A stretch of DNA of 64,000 nucleotides from Loripinus fragilis (Eukaryota > Mollusca > Bivalvia > Lucinida > Lucinidae). This document shows positions 10,626 to 22,082 of this stretch, in pieces. Within the stretch, counting starts at the first letter, position 1. Each line of letters opens with the position of its first letter. Under the pieces are notes generated by a model. That model was not told the DNA's origin and did no database searches. It was given only the letters and a program-made list of their open reading frames with translations. Both the position numbers and the translations under genes were made by a program. The stretch spans positions 29,676,164-29,740,163 of the forward strand of contig OZ026524.1 in NCBI GenBank assembly GCA_964019695.1. Direction: 5' to 3'.

Positions 10626-11285
10626 TGTCATGTATTGCAACAGACTGCATGCTTGGTGGTTGACCCTATCATGGGTGACACTTTTGCTTTCCTCCTTAAT
10701 TGCACGCTGGTGGGTCGGACTTCAGACTCTATGACGGTTGTAAAAAATACGACTTAAAGACTTATATATTGATGAGATGGTAGGGGCCTGATGTTTTGGC
10801 TTTTTGTTGGGCCCACCAGGGTTTACCTGTTGGATTCCTTTCTCCGGATTTCTTTTGCTCTCGGTTTTATTTACTGTTGAGGCCTTATCCTTGCTTTATC
10901 TCCTTGTTATATCTTGATTTTTATGTTTTAGGAGATGATGCAGTCTTTCATGCAAACCAAATATCTATGTGTTTTGATCCATATTTGAATTAAGGGTGAG
11001 GCTGACGCTGTGAAACCAGTTTAAGCCCTCCAGTAAAACATTTTACTGACCGTTCCAAGGCGGTACTTCTTATGTGGATCTTTTGTGTTTTATCTGTCTT
11101 GTGTTTGCTATGCCTTTTTGCGCGTCTGTTTATATGTACCATGTGGTTACCTGCTGGGAAAGGGCTGACCTCTTGGCCCTCGTTTGTGGTGTCTAAAGGT
11201 GAGTTTGTCACTTTCCCATTGGTATATTGGGTCAGGTGTGGTACTTGATTGTATCGATTCCTGATCTTTGCAACCTTACTTACCT
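10626..11285 (+). mobile_element. family B RT-element 3' end (C-terminus and 3' UTR)
   Basis: It starts ATGTATTGCAACAGACTGCA and runs through the C-terminal codons and 3' UTR to TATCGATTCCTGATCTTTGC. It matches the complement of 50490-51130 along most of its length. It probably belonged to the same copy as the RT fragment ending at 8818. Confidence 0.75.
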
Positions 11286-11447
11286 TTCAAACAATTCGTT
11301 TGAATTTATTAACTAAATTACTATAAATATAGGTTCTGATATGCTTTGTTGCAGAAGAGTTTTTAACCCAATATTGTATTTAACAATTAACTCTGAGTGT
11401 CTGCGGTAGAATTTAGAAAATGCTTTTCGAATTTTATTATATCTATA
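11286..11447 (-). pseudogene. family A RT fragment abutting a second copy's 3' end
   Basis: On the minus strand this encodes the segment equivalent to the KIRKAFSKFY...LLQQ..PEPIF region of the ORF at 33689-34861. It directly touches the 3' terminus at 11448. On the minus strand the order is therefore tail of one copy, then truncated RT of the next: a head-to-tail junction. Confidence 0.7.
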
Positions 11448-12256
11448 GTAAGTGAGTATGATCAGGAAATACCACAATCACAAACTGCAGACTACCCCGT
11501 GGCACCGCGAGGAGGAGCCGCTCAACCATCACGAGACACCAGGAAGACAAATTAAGCAAAACAATTAGCTCTCTCTTCCCCATCAAGATGATTGCAATAC
11601 TAGAATGGACATAAAGTAACCTACAACAATACATAGAACAATTACAGACTCCCACAATGCGAGTAACAATAAACAAAAAGTCAACAACAACAGAACCACC
11701 GCCTTAGAACGGACAGCAGCCTAAGCTACCGGGGGGGCTTAAATGCATTTTACTGGTACCAAATCTTCGCCCTAGATTCTGCTGTTGTTGAAGTACAAGA
11801 AATGTTCAGCTCGCATGGAGGCCATCTAACTAATGCAATGTATCATCATTGAAAACACTCTAATCAAATTAACACTCCATGATGAAACAAAGAAAAGGGC
11901 TCATGACTCACAGATAGTCAGAGCTGAAGAAAACCTCTAGTTGAGCCATGATGGGTCCAGCTACAGATAAGCATCAGGCACCAACCCGCCGATTAAAGCT
12001 TTACGTCAGAGCCGTCATAGAGTCTGAGGCCTGACCCACCGTCGTGCAATTAAAGAGGAAACCATAGCTATAAACCGTGATTTGGTTTAAAACTAGGCAT
12101 GCATACTGTCGCATGATATCCAAATTATATCCAACCCTTATATAACGTTTTACTATCTTTTTGAAGTGTTCACTAAAATTTGGTTTTCCAACAATTCGTT
12201 TGAATTTATAGACTAAATCACCATAAAATATAGGTTCTGATATGCCTTGCTGCAAA
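11448..12256 (-). mobile_element. family A RT-element 3' portion (RT C-terminus plus full 3' tail)
   Basis: The minus strand gives 84 codons (12255-12001) starting QQGISEPIFYGDLVYKFKRI and ending QASDSMTALT. They are followed by the approximately 550-bp 3' tail, which ends CTCACTTACTAT at 11448. The coding part is cut at 12256 by an AACGTT-rich element. Confidence 0.8.
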
Positions 12257-12620
12257 AAACGTTGTGAAAACGTTGTGACAACGTTTCAATTTGGTTGTGA
12301 AAACGTTTTGGTAAAACGTTTATGCGAGCTTTTTTGGAAAGTTTTCTCAATGTTTGCAAAACGTTTTGGTACAACGTTACAAAAGAACGTTGTGAAAACG
12401 TTGTGACAACGTTTTGGTAAAACGTTACAAAAAACGTTGTGAAAACGTTATGACAACGTTTTAATTTGGTTGTTAAAACGTTTCGGTAAAACGTTCATGC
12501 GAGCTTTTTTGGAAAGTTTTCTCAATGTTTGCAAAACGTTTTAGAAAAACGTTGCAGAAAACCCACTTTGCGACCTTCCTGCAACCTTTCTAAAACCATT
12601 CTCCAACCTTCCTACAACCT
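12250..12620. repeat. AACGTT-rich repeat element
   Basis: Dense recurrences of AAAACGTTGTGACAACGTTT-type phrases with a larger repeated block (GCGAGCTTTTTTGGAAAG at about 12325 and 12502). A second element of the same kind at 30838-31112 also abuts a family A RT fragment. Confidence 0.75.
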
Positions 12621-14120
12621 TTCAGTGACCTTTATAACCCTTAAGGCAGATTCACTTAGGATCTCAATTCTGATTCAGATGCTAAACTTTCATTAAAGTG
12701 AGCAAATCCGAGTTATGCATCGATTTTCTTCCAAACATGCACATTTTGTTTTGATGCTTGATCACGTCCCATGCATCAACTTTTCAGTCATGTTATGCTA
12801 GCATGGGTCCTGCTCAAGGACACAAGACAGTGACTCCTCTGGTAGTGATGCTTGAACTAGAAAAGTAAGGAAGGCAAGGATCAGGAATCTATAATGCTGC
12901 TTCTCGAGTCATTTTACTCAAGGAAGTGTATCTGGTAGTCTAACTAGTCACCACTCCGTACAGTACAGCTGCATGATGCCAAGGATTGATCTGCATGTGG
13001 CATGTCCTGGTCATTATTGTTTCTTTTGGGTCATTTTACATTGGGAATGCCCAAACTGCAATTGCGTTGAATGATGCATAGTTGTCTCAATGCTGCTTGG
13101 GTCGTTTCTGCCACACTTAACAGCCATTTCTCTAATCTATGAGAGCTAAAAAAGGTTCACCATGCAGCCTGAATATTTTAGCCAGAAATCTGGGGACAGT
13201 ACGTACCACCTCTTCAAGTAAGTTTGTCATGAGGATCGTTTATAACTTAAATCCACCTCTCCCAAACAAACCTGCATGAGGATCGACTGTGTCCGGGTAT
13301 GCATCCATCTTTACATAACTGAAACAATATTTGATAAAACTGTTGAGTGTGACAGTTGTGACCAATCACTAAAAATAGCTATATACGATACAGGTTACCA
13401 TGTTTAAAATTGCAGGTTTAAAATTGAAACAGTATCACATCTTGACATGACTGAAACAATTGTTGATAAAACTGTTTGTGACCAAACATTGCCATGGGTT
13501 GGTCTGCGTTGTGTGACTGTGGTATTTCAAGCTCATACTTGCTTGATTTCATATATGGGCTTCAGAGGGGGGGGGGGGGGAAGTTGCTCTTTAATACCAA
13601 TGGAAACTTCATCCAAAATTATAAGCAATGACAGCTACCTACAAATGAACAAAACACATAACACAGAGATCTATTTATTTCAATACATCAAAATGATAAT
13701 CATCTCAGTCACTGTGTAGTTTGGCTTCATTGTGTGCATCTGTAGCCTCCGCCTCTCCGGCTTGAGCCTGAAAAAATCAAGATTTTGATGGATAATTTAA
13801 AAAAATCAAGATTATGATGGATCATTCAATTTCTATTATGTCATTCAGCAGAGCCATGAATCCCAGTGTAGTTCTCCATAGAATAGGCCTCCAGTGAGAT
13901 TCTAACCCATGATCATATTCTCCAAAGTTTGTAGCAGCTTCTATCCCAGCTTCCCCAGTCTGTGGAATGAGACTTTACTATGACCTAAGCTGCTGATGGG
14001 ACCTTAAAGCTCAAACCACCCTGCCATGTTGTTGTTTCTCATTATCACAGACATCTTAGATTGGGCATAGAATTCAACCCATACAATACAAGCACCTAAA
14101 TGATAATTTTGTTTGCTTGG
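12621..14120. other. unidentified non-coding with repeat remnants
   Basis: It contains a SINE S1 core remnant (TTTTCAGTCATGTTATGC and TGCTCAAGGACACAAGACAG, 12780-12830), a block at 12893-12985 that recurs at 14386-14495, a diverged family A tail (13488-13555), a G run (13567-13581) and a direct repeat AAAAAATCAAGATT.TGATGG at about 13770 and 13800. No gene seen. Confidence 0.5.
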
Positions 14121-14124
14121 TTTG

Positions 14125-14335
14125 TGGTTAGTTTGCTTTGATTCTTTACGTAACATCAACAATTTTTGGTTTTGTCAGGACGATCTTTCTGTGTTTAACA
14201 GGTACTTATCAGTAGATAAAGTTTTTTTTTGCTCAAGGCACAACTCAGTGACTCGGTCTGCTGTGAGGCCTTTGCTAGCAACCCTGCGGTCCCCAGTTTA
14301 AGGCTCTACCTACTGAGCCACTGCACTAAGCACCA
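14125..14335 (-). mobile_element. tRNA-derived SINE S1, diverged copy
   Basis: Complement of the S1 layout: the body contains TGCTCAAGGCACAACTCAGTG and the tRNA-like end GAGCCACTGCACT near 14317. The promoter boxes are decayed. Confidence 0.55.
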
Positions 14336-14339
14336 ACTT

Positions 14340-15740
14340 GCATGTAACACACCAATACATATAAAAAATCATACCAGCACCTATACATAAAGCTACTTCT
14401 GGAGTCATTTCACCAATGGGATGACAGAATGTCATTTATGAAACAGTGTATGGCATAGTCTCACCGCTGCATCCAGTGCAGCTGCCTGATGCCATTAACC
14501 AGTATTCAGTGAACATACTTTCGCTTGTTTATCTATCAACAGCCTTTCTTGAATAAGTGGAAGGAGAATGACCATATAGACTTTAAACCACAAACTCAAC
14601 AAAACCCAGAAGTAGAATGCAACACTGCAGATGTATTCACACACCGAACACTTTTCTAGAACTGTGGCAAGGTTAAGGTCACAGTGACCTGGAAACAGTG
14701 CGCAACACTCCACCACCCAAAGATGTATCCACATGCCAAAGTGGACATCCTGCTTCTAGATAATATAAAAGCTATGCTCCAGCAATATTTTTTCTAGAAG
14801 CCTGAGACAAATGCCAAGATTACAGTGACTGTGAAACAATATATACGATACATTGCTGCCCAAAGATATGTATCTACAAACCATAATGGGGTTCTTGCTT
14901 CAAATAATATTGAATATTTGCTCCGGGCAGGCTCTTAATTATCACTGACTCAGGAAGGAGGGATAAAGTGATAAGAGCTAAATACTAATTTAAAAAAATG
15001 AAGCACAATAAAAAAAAAAGGTAAAACATACCAGGTCAGAATGCCTGACAGAGAATATGTAAATGTTTTTTCATTGAAAACACTGCCAATTCTCTCTTTT
15101 TTTAAAAAAATTAAATCAAAGAAAAAGTCAAATTATATTTGATATGATGAATTCTTTTTTTTTTTTTTTTTACTTATATTCCATATTTTGGATTCAAATT
15201 TAGGCTTGTCAGATCGAAAATCTGTCGTGCCAAACTAGAATGCTTATTTGGCATATTTACTATCTGACTAGCATAAATCAGAATTCTAATTTGAGCTATT
15301 TAGGCTGGTATATGGCCTTGACGTCAAATTATTTACCTTCCTCAGCACTACACCACCTTTTTGCAATGACGCCTGCTTCAATGTTGCAGCAATTTGGGTT
15401 TCGATTAGTTTTTCATCTGCTTTTGGATGGTTTCTTAAATACTCATCTGAAAATAAAATACATACACCCATGTAAGGTAGAATCTGCCATTGGGTAGTGG
15501 ATAATGAGTCCCTATATTTGATCCACAGTTTCTCAGTCTATCAGATGAGACATATACCTTTGTATATAGGAAATCACTAAATCGGTATTCTAAATGCAAA
15601 CAGTGAAGACCTGAAATGTAGCAGTTCATCAGGGTCTGTACTGTTTATTAGGATTAAAATGACCTTTAAGGACAGAAATACATCAAAATTAAAAAATTCT
15701 ACCAGTGACCACTTAAAATAAACATTGGGCACAGGACTTT
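14340..15740. other. non-coding with dispersed-repeat remnants
   Basis: A partial S2 SINE body on the minus strand (14498-14580, GAACATACTTTCGCTTG, AAGTGGAAGGAGAATGAC) and an A/T-rich tract (15090-15180). The overlapping opposite-strand ORFs near 15286-15497 have no recognisable homology. Confidence 0.45.
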
Positions 15741-15754
15741 AGTTAAGAGTCCGT

Positions 15755-15900
15755 AATGAAAATTAAATTTTCTTATTTCTCAACCAAAACATATGTTGTG
15801 GGTACTCAAAAGAACCGTCTCAATGAGACTCTTCTTTTGAGCACCCAAAACATGTGTTAAAACTGATGGGTAAGAAAATATTTTTAATTTATGGCTGAAA
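15755..15900. repeat. M4 hairpin MITE copy
   Basis: It contains GGTACTCAAAAGAACCGTCT followed by the inverted arm ending TTTTGAGCACCCAAAACATG, with symmetric AAATTTTCTTATTTCT and AAGAAAATATTTTTAATTT shoulders. Confidence 0.7.
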
Positions 15901-15939
15901 ACTTTTGTTTATCTAAACCTGTGGGGCAGCTCCATATGT

Positions 15940-16082
15940 ATGGAAAACCCTAAGTGTTGGTTTTCTTTTGCTCTGGTATTCAGTTGTATGTACTGTTCAG
16001 TCCTTTTCTTTGATTTATCTCCCTTTTGTATCTTGATTTATATGTACTAGGAGAGGATCCGTTGATAAGTTAGGGATGAGAA
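15940..16082 (+). mobile_element. family B 3' UTR fragment
   Basis: It matches the 10800-10935 part of the family B tail (TTTTGCTCTGGTATTCAGTT, TATCTTGATTTATATGTACT, GGAGAGGATCC). Confidence 0.6.
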
Positions 16083-16330
16083 TACATAGAACATATTGTT
16101 GGGAGGTCCACTCAATGTTTCTGTGCCAGTTTTGTCAAAATCTGGCCAGTATTTCAGACAAGACATTTTCATTGTTATATGTTTGTTGACGTTTAAATTG
16201 AGACAAAAATATAATCACTTCTCAAAGTCCATGCAATGATGTGCCAGTTTGGTTAAAATCTGGCAATTGGTCCAGAAGATAGAGTTCAGACAAAACGTTT
16301 TCAAAGTTTTATGACCCTGGTGACCTTGGT

Positions 16331-16570
16331 AAGGCCTAAATGAAATACATGTGTGGTTCCTGTTGCATACCAACAAAATTTAGGGTAGTTAGGTAGGGAA
16401 ATTATTAAATTTTGTTATAACATTTAACAAAGAAAAAAGTGACAAAATCTGAAAAAGTGCCCATTTTAGGTATTTTTTCTCCAAAGACCATTTTAATGTT
16501 TAGGGTAGGGTTAAAAAAATTAGGGTAGGTAGGCAACAGGAACCACACATATATTTCATTTAAGCCTAAT
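16331..16570. mobile_element. M3 MITE with ~40-bp inverted ends
   Basis: The left end AGGCCTAAATGAAATACATG and the following GTGTGGTTCCTGTTGC are mirrored at the right end (CAACAGGAACCACACAT...ATTTCATTTAAGCCT). The second copy, at 22405-22638, lies in opposite orientation. The non-coding interior includes AAAGTGCCCATTTT. It has inserted into a dispersed repeat between GACCTTGGTA and TTTGACCAAGG. Confidence 0.8.
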
Positions 16571-18115
16571 TTGACCAAGGTCGTGAAATATCTACTCATT
16601 CTTTTTGGCTGTCCTAAATAAGTATCCGTTAAAATTTGATTACCCAACATCAGATATAAATTAAGGCAGAATTCTTCAAAATTAAATTGGAAAAATGTAG
16701 ATCCTGATCAGATGTAATTAATACAGATATATGGACAATTATCAACCTATGATACAAGTTGAGGATGCATATTTTTAACTTCAACTAATCATTAAATGAA
16801 TTGCCATTAAGTTACATAAAACAATAAATGCTGAAAAAAGACTGGAAACCTACTATGTCAGAATGACTAGGGGATAAATTGTTGGTGAGTTTCTTATTTT
16901 TAATTGTAAAGTCTACTCAGCGGATTTTGTTTTTATCATAAAATCTTAGCAAATGTTATTGCAAAATGATAAAATAAAATTTTATACAACAAATTCAACT
17001 TTTATTCGGTTGAGACAAATAAAATTCTTATTTGGTCAAAGCAGATTGCCTTGATTCATGTTTGACCTTTGACTTAAACACATATAAATAATTTACCTTT
17101 ATGGGTTGCATGACACTGCCTTTCTGAAAAGGAGCTTCCTTTTATGTTGTCCCAATCTGGTTTTCAATTTGTCTTCCATCTGCTACAAGATGATCTCTCA
17201 TATACCCGTCTGAAAATACATATACATTGTACCCATATAATATTAGGGCTGCAACAATACAGTAACTGTACAATACTATCACCATATTTGTCTCATGATA
17301 TAATTATGTATCACAATACATTTTAGGCAACATAAGAATCTTAGAAATAGAATCTATGAAATTAGGAGCATTAAATACTTAAATATGTAACCCAACACAT
17401 TTTTAGCAGCTTATCTTGATTTGTATGTACTAGGTTATGAAACATTGACACATTTGGGATCTTAAATGGAAACCAAACATCCATGTGTCTTGATCCACAT
17501 CAGAAATAAGGCTGAGGTTGCAATCATCAAACATGTTTAAAAGCTCCAGTATGAAAATTAATTAAATTAATAAATATATACTCACATATCATGATATTAA
17601 CACTTGTCATGTAGTGGCATGTTTTTATATACTATATTCTCTGCCAGATAAGAAAGATTCCAATTATAACTGTGTGTTTACCGGGTGGAAAACTTTGTAG
17701 ATTCTGATCAGCTGGATTCTTATGAGCTAGCTGATCTGGATCAACACTGTTTATCAGAAATAAGCATGAAATGCAGAAAAATCAATTTAAGGGACTTTAA
17801 ACTACATGCGAAACATATATATTTCTTTAAAAATTCATGTCTATTGAATAACACTTTAGAGCAGTATCCCTATTGTATTTGTATTGTAAAATGACCCAAC
17901 AATACGACAGACTTATCGAAGGAAATTGTATCGTGATATCATGCACTTTCAGCGAGTATCAAAACAGTTCTAGTTTGTAGATAGTGTGGATGCCACAATA
18001 AGCCTATGAATTAATGTTTAGTAAGCAGATTTGTTACTATTTACAATTATATTAAAGAATCCATGCAAGTTTGGTCAAAATCCATGCCCTTGTTCAGAAG
18101 ATAACTCACAGACAA
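16571..18115. other. non-coding with a family B tail fragment
   Basis: A family B 3' UTR piece lies at about 17408-17550 (+) (TATCTTGATTTGTATGTACT, CATGTGTCTTGATCCACATC). The remainder shows no gene. An ORF at 17685-17894 has no domain and weak coding character. Confidence 0.45.
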
Positions 18116-18424
18116 GTGCTGATCCAGAGGGGGGGGTGGGGGGGGACAGGTGGTCTGGACCCACCCTGGAAAATCACAAGTTATATGGGTTTCTATAGGG
18201 AATAAGCAATTGGACCCCCCCCCCCCACCTGGAAAAAGTTGGACCCCACCTGGAAAATGTTGGACCCCCTGTGGAACCTTGAAAAATGATAGATTTCTTT
18301 GAAATTGACCATTTGACTGCTGTACAATAAGCTGAGGACTAAAAAAAACAAAAAAAAAGAGCTTTTTTTGTCAGACTGCCCTGGAACCCCCTGACAAAAA
18401 ATCCTGGATCCGCGCCTGACAGAA
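18116..18424. mobile_element. M5 G-rich element (GGATCC-ended)
   Basis: It runs from GTGCTGATCCAGAGGGGG to AAATCCTGGATCCGCGCC and has strand-asymmetric G and C runs. It lies inside another dispersed repeat (18070-18115 and 18425-18570), with ACAGACA-like sequence on both sides as a possible target duplication. Confidence 0.65.
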
Positions 18425-18570
18425 ACCATATTTTGGACATTTCAAAGTGGCACTGTGACCTTGAAAATTAGGTCAAGGTCAACAAAATTTGATCAACTCT
18501 TCCCCTCCTCACAACAATGTATCTTTGCAAGTTTGGTCGAAATCAATTGACTGGTTCAGAAGATAATGCA

Positions 18571-19185
18571 TGGAAAAGAAAAATCGGACACCAACGGGAT
18601 CTGCACCAAAAAACAATATATATTCCCCCACCTTCCTGGTTGGGGGACATCAATAAAGATTCTTACCCATATGAGAATGGTTAAACACCACAAAGCAGTT
18701 TCCACTTCTATTTGTCTGGAATTTCGTAACATCTTGCTCTCATTTTGGCCAGCAAACAAATTTTCCCTGAAGCAAATTAAATGTTAGATAATTGATTATT
18801 TTAGGCTCAGAAACACTGTTCTTAATCAACACACGGGCAAAACACACAACCTACCAAGCTTAATGCTGGAAAAAATATTTTTATGCATTTTGAAAGGCAT
18901 TTCTGTCATGAAAAAAATATTAAAAGAAAATAATATGTGCCTACTCTACCTAAAATTTTCAAACCCGTTATCCGAAACACACTTATTTCTTATTTGGTCT
19001 TGGTGCTTTAAGAGTTAAAATTACAATTACATGCATGTACAACTGGCAGTCATGGTGCATGTATTATTAGGTTCTATACAAAAATCCCCCCAAAAGTTTC
19101 CTAGTAATGTATGTTATTGTTATTCAAACTGAACATATTTATATATTTATTTAGCATATAGAATCAAAATATCTGGCCCCATCGT
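18571..19185. other. unidentified non-coding stretch
   Basis: Overlapping ORFs on both strands at 18556-18787 are likely chance. I recognise no repeat partner within the window. Confidence 0.35.
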
Positions 19186-19189
19186 TTTG

Positions 19190-19505
19190 GTTTTGGTTGA
19201 TTCTTTAATTCCCAGTCAATAGGTAATGGTCGTGTTCACCCAACCACACTTTTTTCCTGGGCAAGCTTGACTAAGCAGTTAACCAGTACTTCCTGCACAT
19301 ACTTTCGCTTGTAAATGCCAACAACCCTTCTTAAATAAGTGGAAGGGAGGAGAATGACTGTAGAAATCAATTATTACACTATATTTTATTTGTTTGTTTT
19401 AATTGTCTCCCTCCCTCAACAACTTTTCAGTCATGTCAGGATAATTTTCTGTCTTCCTGTGTTTAATCAGCATAAAGTGTCTTGCTCAAGGACACAGCAT
19501 AGTAA
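19190..19505 (-). mobile_element. SINE S2 (minus) followed by an S1 remnant
   Basis: 19190-19375 is the complement of the S2 body (CCCAGTCAATAGGTAATGGT, CACACTTTTTTCCTGGGCAA, CATACTTTCGCTTGTAAATG). 19405-19500 matches the S1 body (CAACAACTTTTCAGTCATGT, GTCTTGCTCAAGGACACAG). Confidence 0.6.
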
Positions 19506-19589
19506 ATTATGTATGTTTAAACTATAATCAAATGGTGGATTTGATAAAGCACAGGTTTAGATAAACAAATCTTAAATGTAAAATTGTTA

Positions 19590-19705
19590 TTATTTTCTTT
19601 CTTACCCATATGACTGTTTTGGGTGCTCAAAAGAACCCTCTCATCGAGATGGTTCTTTTGAGTACCCATAACATGTTTTGGATGAGAAATAAGAAAAATA
19701 GCTTT
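19590..19705. repeat. M4 hairpin MITE copy
   Basis: GGGTGCTCAAAAGAACCCTC and its inverted partner GATGGTTCTTTTGAGTACCC, with a TCTCATCGAGA centre. Confidence 0.7.
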
Positions 19706-19737
19706 TTCTACACACTGTTAACTAAATGCCTAAAAAC

Positions 19738-20025
19738 CAGGCTGTGGAGCGCAGTCGGTAGCGACGACAACTGCAGATCCAGGGGACGTGAGTTCGATCC
19801 CCGCCCGGTCCCATACTTTTGTGGAGTTTGATCATGAAATAATTTCTATGGTCATTCTCCTTCTTCTGCTGATTCAGGAAGGGTTGTTGTCAGTTACTGG
19901 GTAACGGCTTGGCCAAGCTTGCCAAGGAAAAGGTGTGGTTAAGGTGAATTGAGTCTGACCGTCTCGACATGACCATACATGTAGCTGTTGACTCAGACGT
20001 AATGAACCAAAACAAATAACTAAAG
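19738..20025 (+). mobile_element. tRNA-derived SINE S2
   Basis: The tRNA-like head has an A-box-like region (GCGCAGTCGGTAGCGACG) and a B box (GAGTTCGATCC at about 19789). The unique body contains CATTCTCCTTCTTCTGCTGA and CCATACATGTAGCTGTTGAC. Minus-strand relatives lie at 19190, 32975, 59165 and 59795. Confidence 0.75.
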
Positions 20026-20045
20026 GCCATAAAGGTGTGCATCAT

Positions 20046-20468
20046 TTAAACCTTAAGCACCAATCACCACTGCAGCAGCAGCAGACAGGGAGTGCAGTGG
20101 CTCAGTGGTAGAGTGCTTGACTGGAGACCTAGGGGCCGCGGGTTCGAGCCTCACCGGCATCACTGCGTTGTGATCCTTGAGCAAGACACATTTATCCTAG
20201 CTTAGTACTGGTTCAACTCAGGAAGACCCATCCTGCTTAACTGAAAGATTGTTGATGGGATGTAAAGAATCAAACAAACAGCAGCAGCAGACGACAAATT
20301 TTGCGACATATTTCCTAATTTTCGAAAAAAAATAAGGTATTTTTCATGAGAATCTCCTGCCAACAGACCATTCTCATGAAATATGCCTCATTTAATATAT
20401 TTGAAAAGGCAGCAAAATTTGAAAATTGTAGTCTGCTGCAAATTATAGGTGGTGCTTTTTAATATGGG
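20046..20468. mobile_element. M2 palindromic MITE split by a SINE
   Basis: The left end (CCTTAAGCACCAATCACCAC) and right end (ATTATAGGTGGTGCTTTTTA) belong to the M2 family. The core hairpin pairs GAGAATCTCCTGCCAACAG with its complement. The S1 SINE at 20092-20280 sits inside it. Confidence 0.75.
20092..20280 (+). mobile_element. tRNA-derived SINE S1
   Basis: The A box lies in GGCTCAGTGGTAGAGTG and the B box is GGTTCGAGCC (about 20143-20152). The body contains CCTTGAGCAAGACACATTTA and GAAAGATTGTTGATGGGATG, and the tail is AATCAAACAAACA. GCAGCAGCAGAC flanks both sides as a 12-bp target duplication inside the M2 element. Other copies: 23845-23995 (+, head lost) and 58906-59095 (-). Confidence 0.85.
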
Positions 20469-20479
20469 TTTATAACACC

Positions 20480-20795
20480 CAAGTCTTCTAAAAAAGTATG
20501 TGTGTGATACTATTGCCTGATGGCCCTTATTTTGGCTGCTTACCCTACAGTTCTATTGTGAGGGGGAGTGTATATCGCGAACAGAAACTAGCCCTAAATA
20601 TTTGATTGCAACTGACAGTATGGTAAATGTTCTAAAATCTGGAACACTCTAAAATTACGAACACCTAAAATTATCGCGTAAAATAATTTTGAAAACATCC
20701 TAAAAAATTGAACACTGCCCTTTTTTTTTGAAAAGTGAATTTCTATAATTAGGAACACAAGTTATTTTCGCAATCAAACATACACAAGTTAATAA
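20480..20795. other. unidentified non-coding stretch
   Basis: It contains loosely repeated phrases (GGAACACTCTAAAATTACGA, GAACACCTAAAATTATCGCG, TTGAACACTGCCC) but no gene. Confidence 0.4.
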
Positions 20796-20798
20796 CAT

Positions 20799-21040
20799 AT
20801 GAGCCGCGACATGAGATTTCCAACAATGTGGTATGTGCGACCATCAAAGTCTCAGACCAGCCTGCACATATGCGCAGTCTGATCAGACAGAGCCTTTGCT
20901 AGTCGCTTAAAAATTCTATGACTGTTAAGCTATGACACAACATCATTTGGAGTTTCTAAGCTTAAAGGGGGCTGCACAGCTCGCCTGAGTCTACGCATGT
21001 CAAAATGCCACATTGTTGAAAATCTCACGTCCCGGCTCAT
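20799..21040. mobile_element. M1 MITE (ATGAGCCGCGACATG ends)
   Basis: The left end ATGAGCCGCGACATGAGATT and the right end, whose complement starts ATGAGCCGGGACGTGAGATT, give inverted repeats of about 40 bp. Internal palindrome-like phrase GCGCAGTCTGATCAGA. Other copies: 35549, 36103, 39431, 39765 (half), 63600. Confidence 0.8.
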
Positions 21041-21042
21041 AT

Positions 21043-21105
21043 ATATGGGTGTTAAAAAGAACCGTCTCATTGAGTACCCACAGCATATGATTTGGTTGAG
21101 AATCA
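21043..21105. repeat. M4 hairpin fragment
   Basis: It keeps TGTTAAAAAGAACCGTCTCA and GAGTACCCACAGCATATG, and most of the second arm is lost. It lies directly beside the M1 copy. Confidence 0.45.
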
Positions 21106-21337
21106 TCATCAGAAGATCAGTACCCCTTGGACGAAACACGGGAGGGGTGAATCAGCTGTTTCAGTGTTTGTTTAATTTCAACACTATATTCATTAAATTT
21201 CTGATGGTCATTTATGATTTGCATCGTTGTGTTATGGTTAAGTTACCTCAAGTTCCTGTATCCTTGAAATCTGTGAGAAGTGTGTAAATGTTGGCACATT
21301 TTGTTTACATCATGTTGTATGCATATGCTGTGTAAAT

Positions 21338-21735
21338 TAGGGTAAAAACATCGAACTTCGGACGCTTTTTCGCTGTGTCACTACTTCAGCACGGTTTGTG
21401 CTTTGCTCCAGACATGTCACCAGGTTAAATCTTAGATTGGTTCCCCACGTTGATAAAGCTCCACTTCCGCTACGCATATTACGTTTGGTAACTAGTAATT
21501 TTTTACCAGTAGAGAATCCCACTCATCCGACTGCGCATGCTCCAGAAAGAGCATCTGTTTACATCCTGGGTCAATGTCGCACATCAAAATGAGAAATGAA
21601 CATGTACTGAAAACTGAGAAGATTTGCCGCACTTTCTTTTCGATACAAAGCCTTTCAAATATTGCTGTTATTGGTAATTTCGATTTTAATAATTTTTTCA
21701 ATGTACTTAGATTTTGATGTAATCGTGTGAAAATA
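21338..21735. other. isolated end of a TTCGGAC-type element, then unidentified sequence
   Basis: AGGGTAAAAACATCGAACTT at 21340, followed by CGGACG, matches the complement of the right end of the element at 25921-26819. No matching second end was found downstream. The phrase GTGCTCCAGAAAGAGC occurs at about 21537 (variant) and 21860. Confidence 0.4.
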
Positions 21736-21739
21736 CCTG

Positions 21740-21810
21740 TCCAAATAGCGCAAGTGGTAGCGCTTTAGCTTAACGAGGTAAGGGTCTAGAGATCGAATCC
21801 CACACACCTG
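21740..21810 (+). tRNA. tRNA-like sequence, probable SINE head or tRNA pseudogene
   Basis: GCGCAAGTGGTAGCGCTTTA resembles an A box region and AGATCGAATCC a B box about 40 bp later. The acceptor ends do not pair convincingly, so a functional tRNA is unlikely. Confidence 0.3.
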
Positions 21811-22082
21811 ATTTTTTTTCTTCCGCATATGGTATTTTTTCAAGTAGAGAACCTTCGCGTGCTCCAGAAAGAGCGTCGGTGTTGAAAAAGTTCATAAATA
21901 GGCCAGGTATTATATGAATCCAGTGTGACCCAAATTCAATTAATTTTTTTACTATATAAAAGGCACAGAAAGTGGACTGGGTGGGCCAGCTCATACTCAC
22001 TTACTATCCAATGATGCAAACCATGTTTCAAGGTCACCAGTCTTGTGGTTCATGTAAAGAAGGTTTAAAGGGTATTCACTAC

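Noticed and set aside
15286..15629. Overlapping ORFs on both strands near 15.3-15.6 kb
   Set aside because: No domain and no splice context; chance frames in AT-rich DNA.
17685..17894. 69-aa ORF with DSDQLDSYELADLDQH
   Set aside because: Similar GATCAGCTGGATTCTTATG phrases appear in non-coding contexts, and there is no splice or promoter support.
21740..21810. Functional tRNA gene
   Set aside because: A and B boxes are recognisable, but the acceptor stem and anticodon stem do not pair well by eye; kept only as a tRNA-like remnant.
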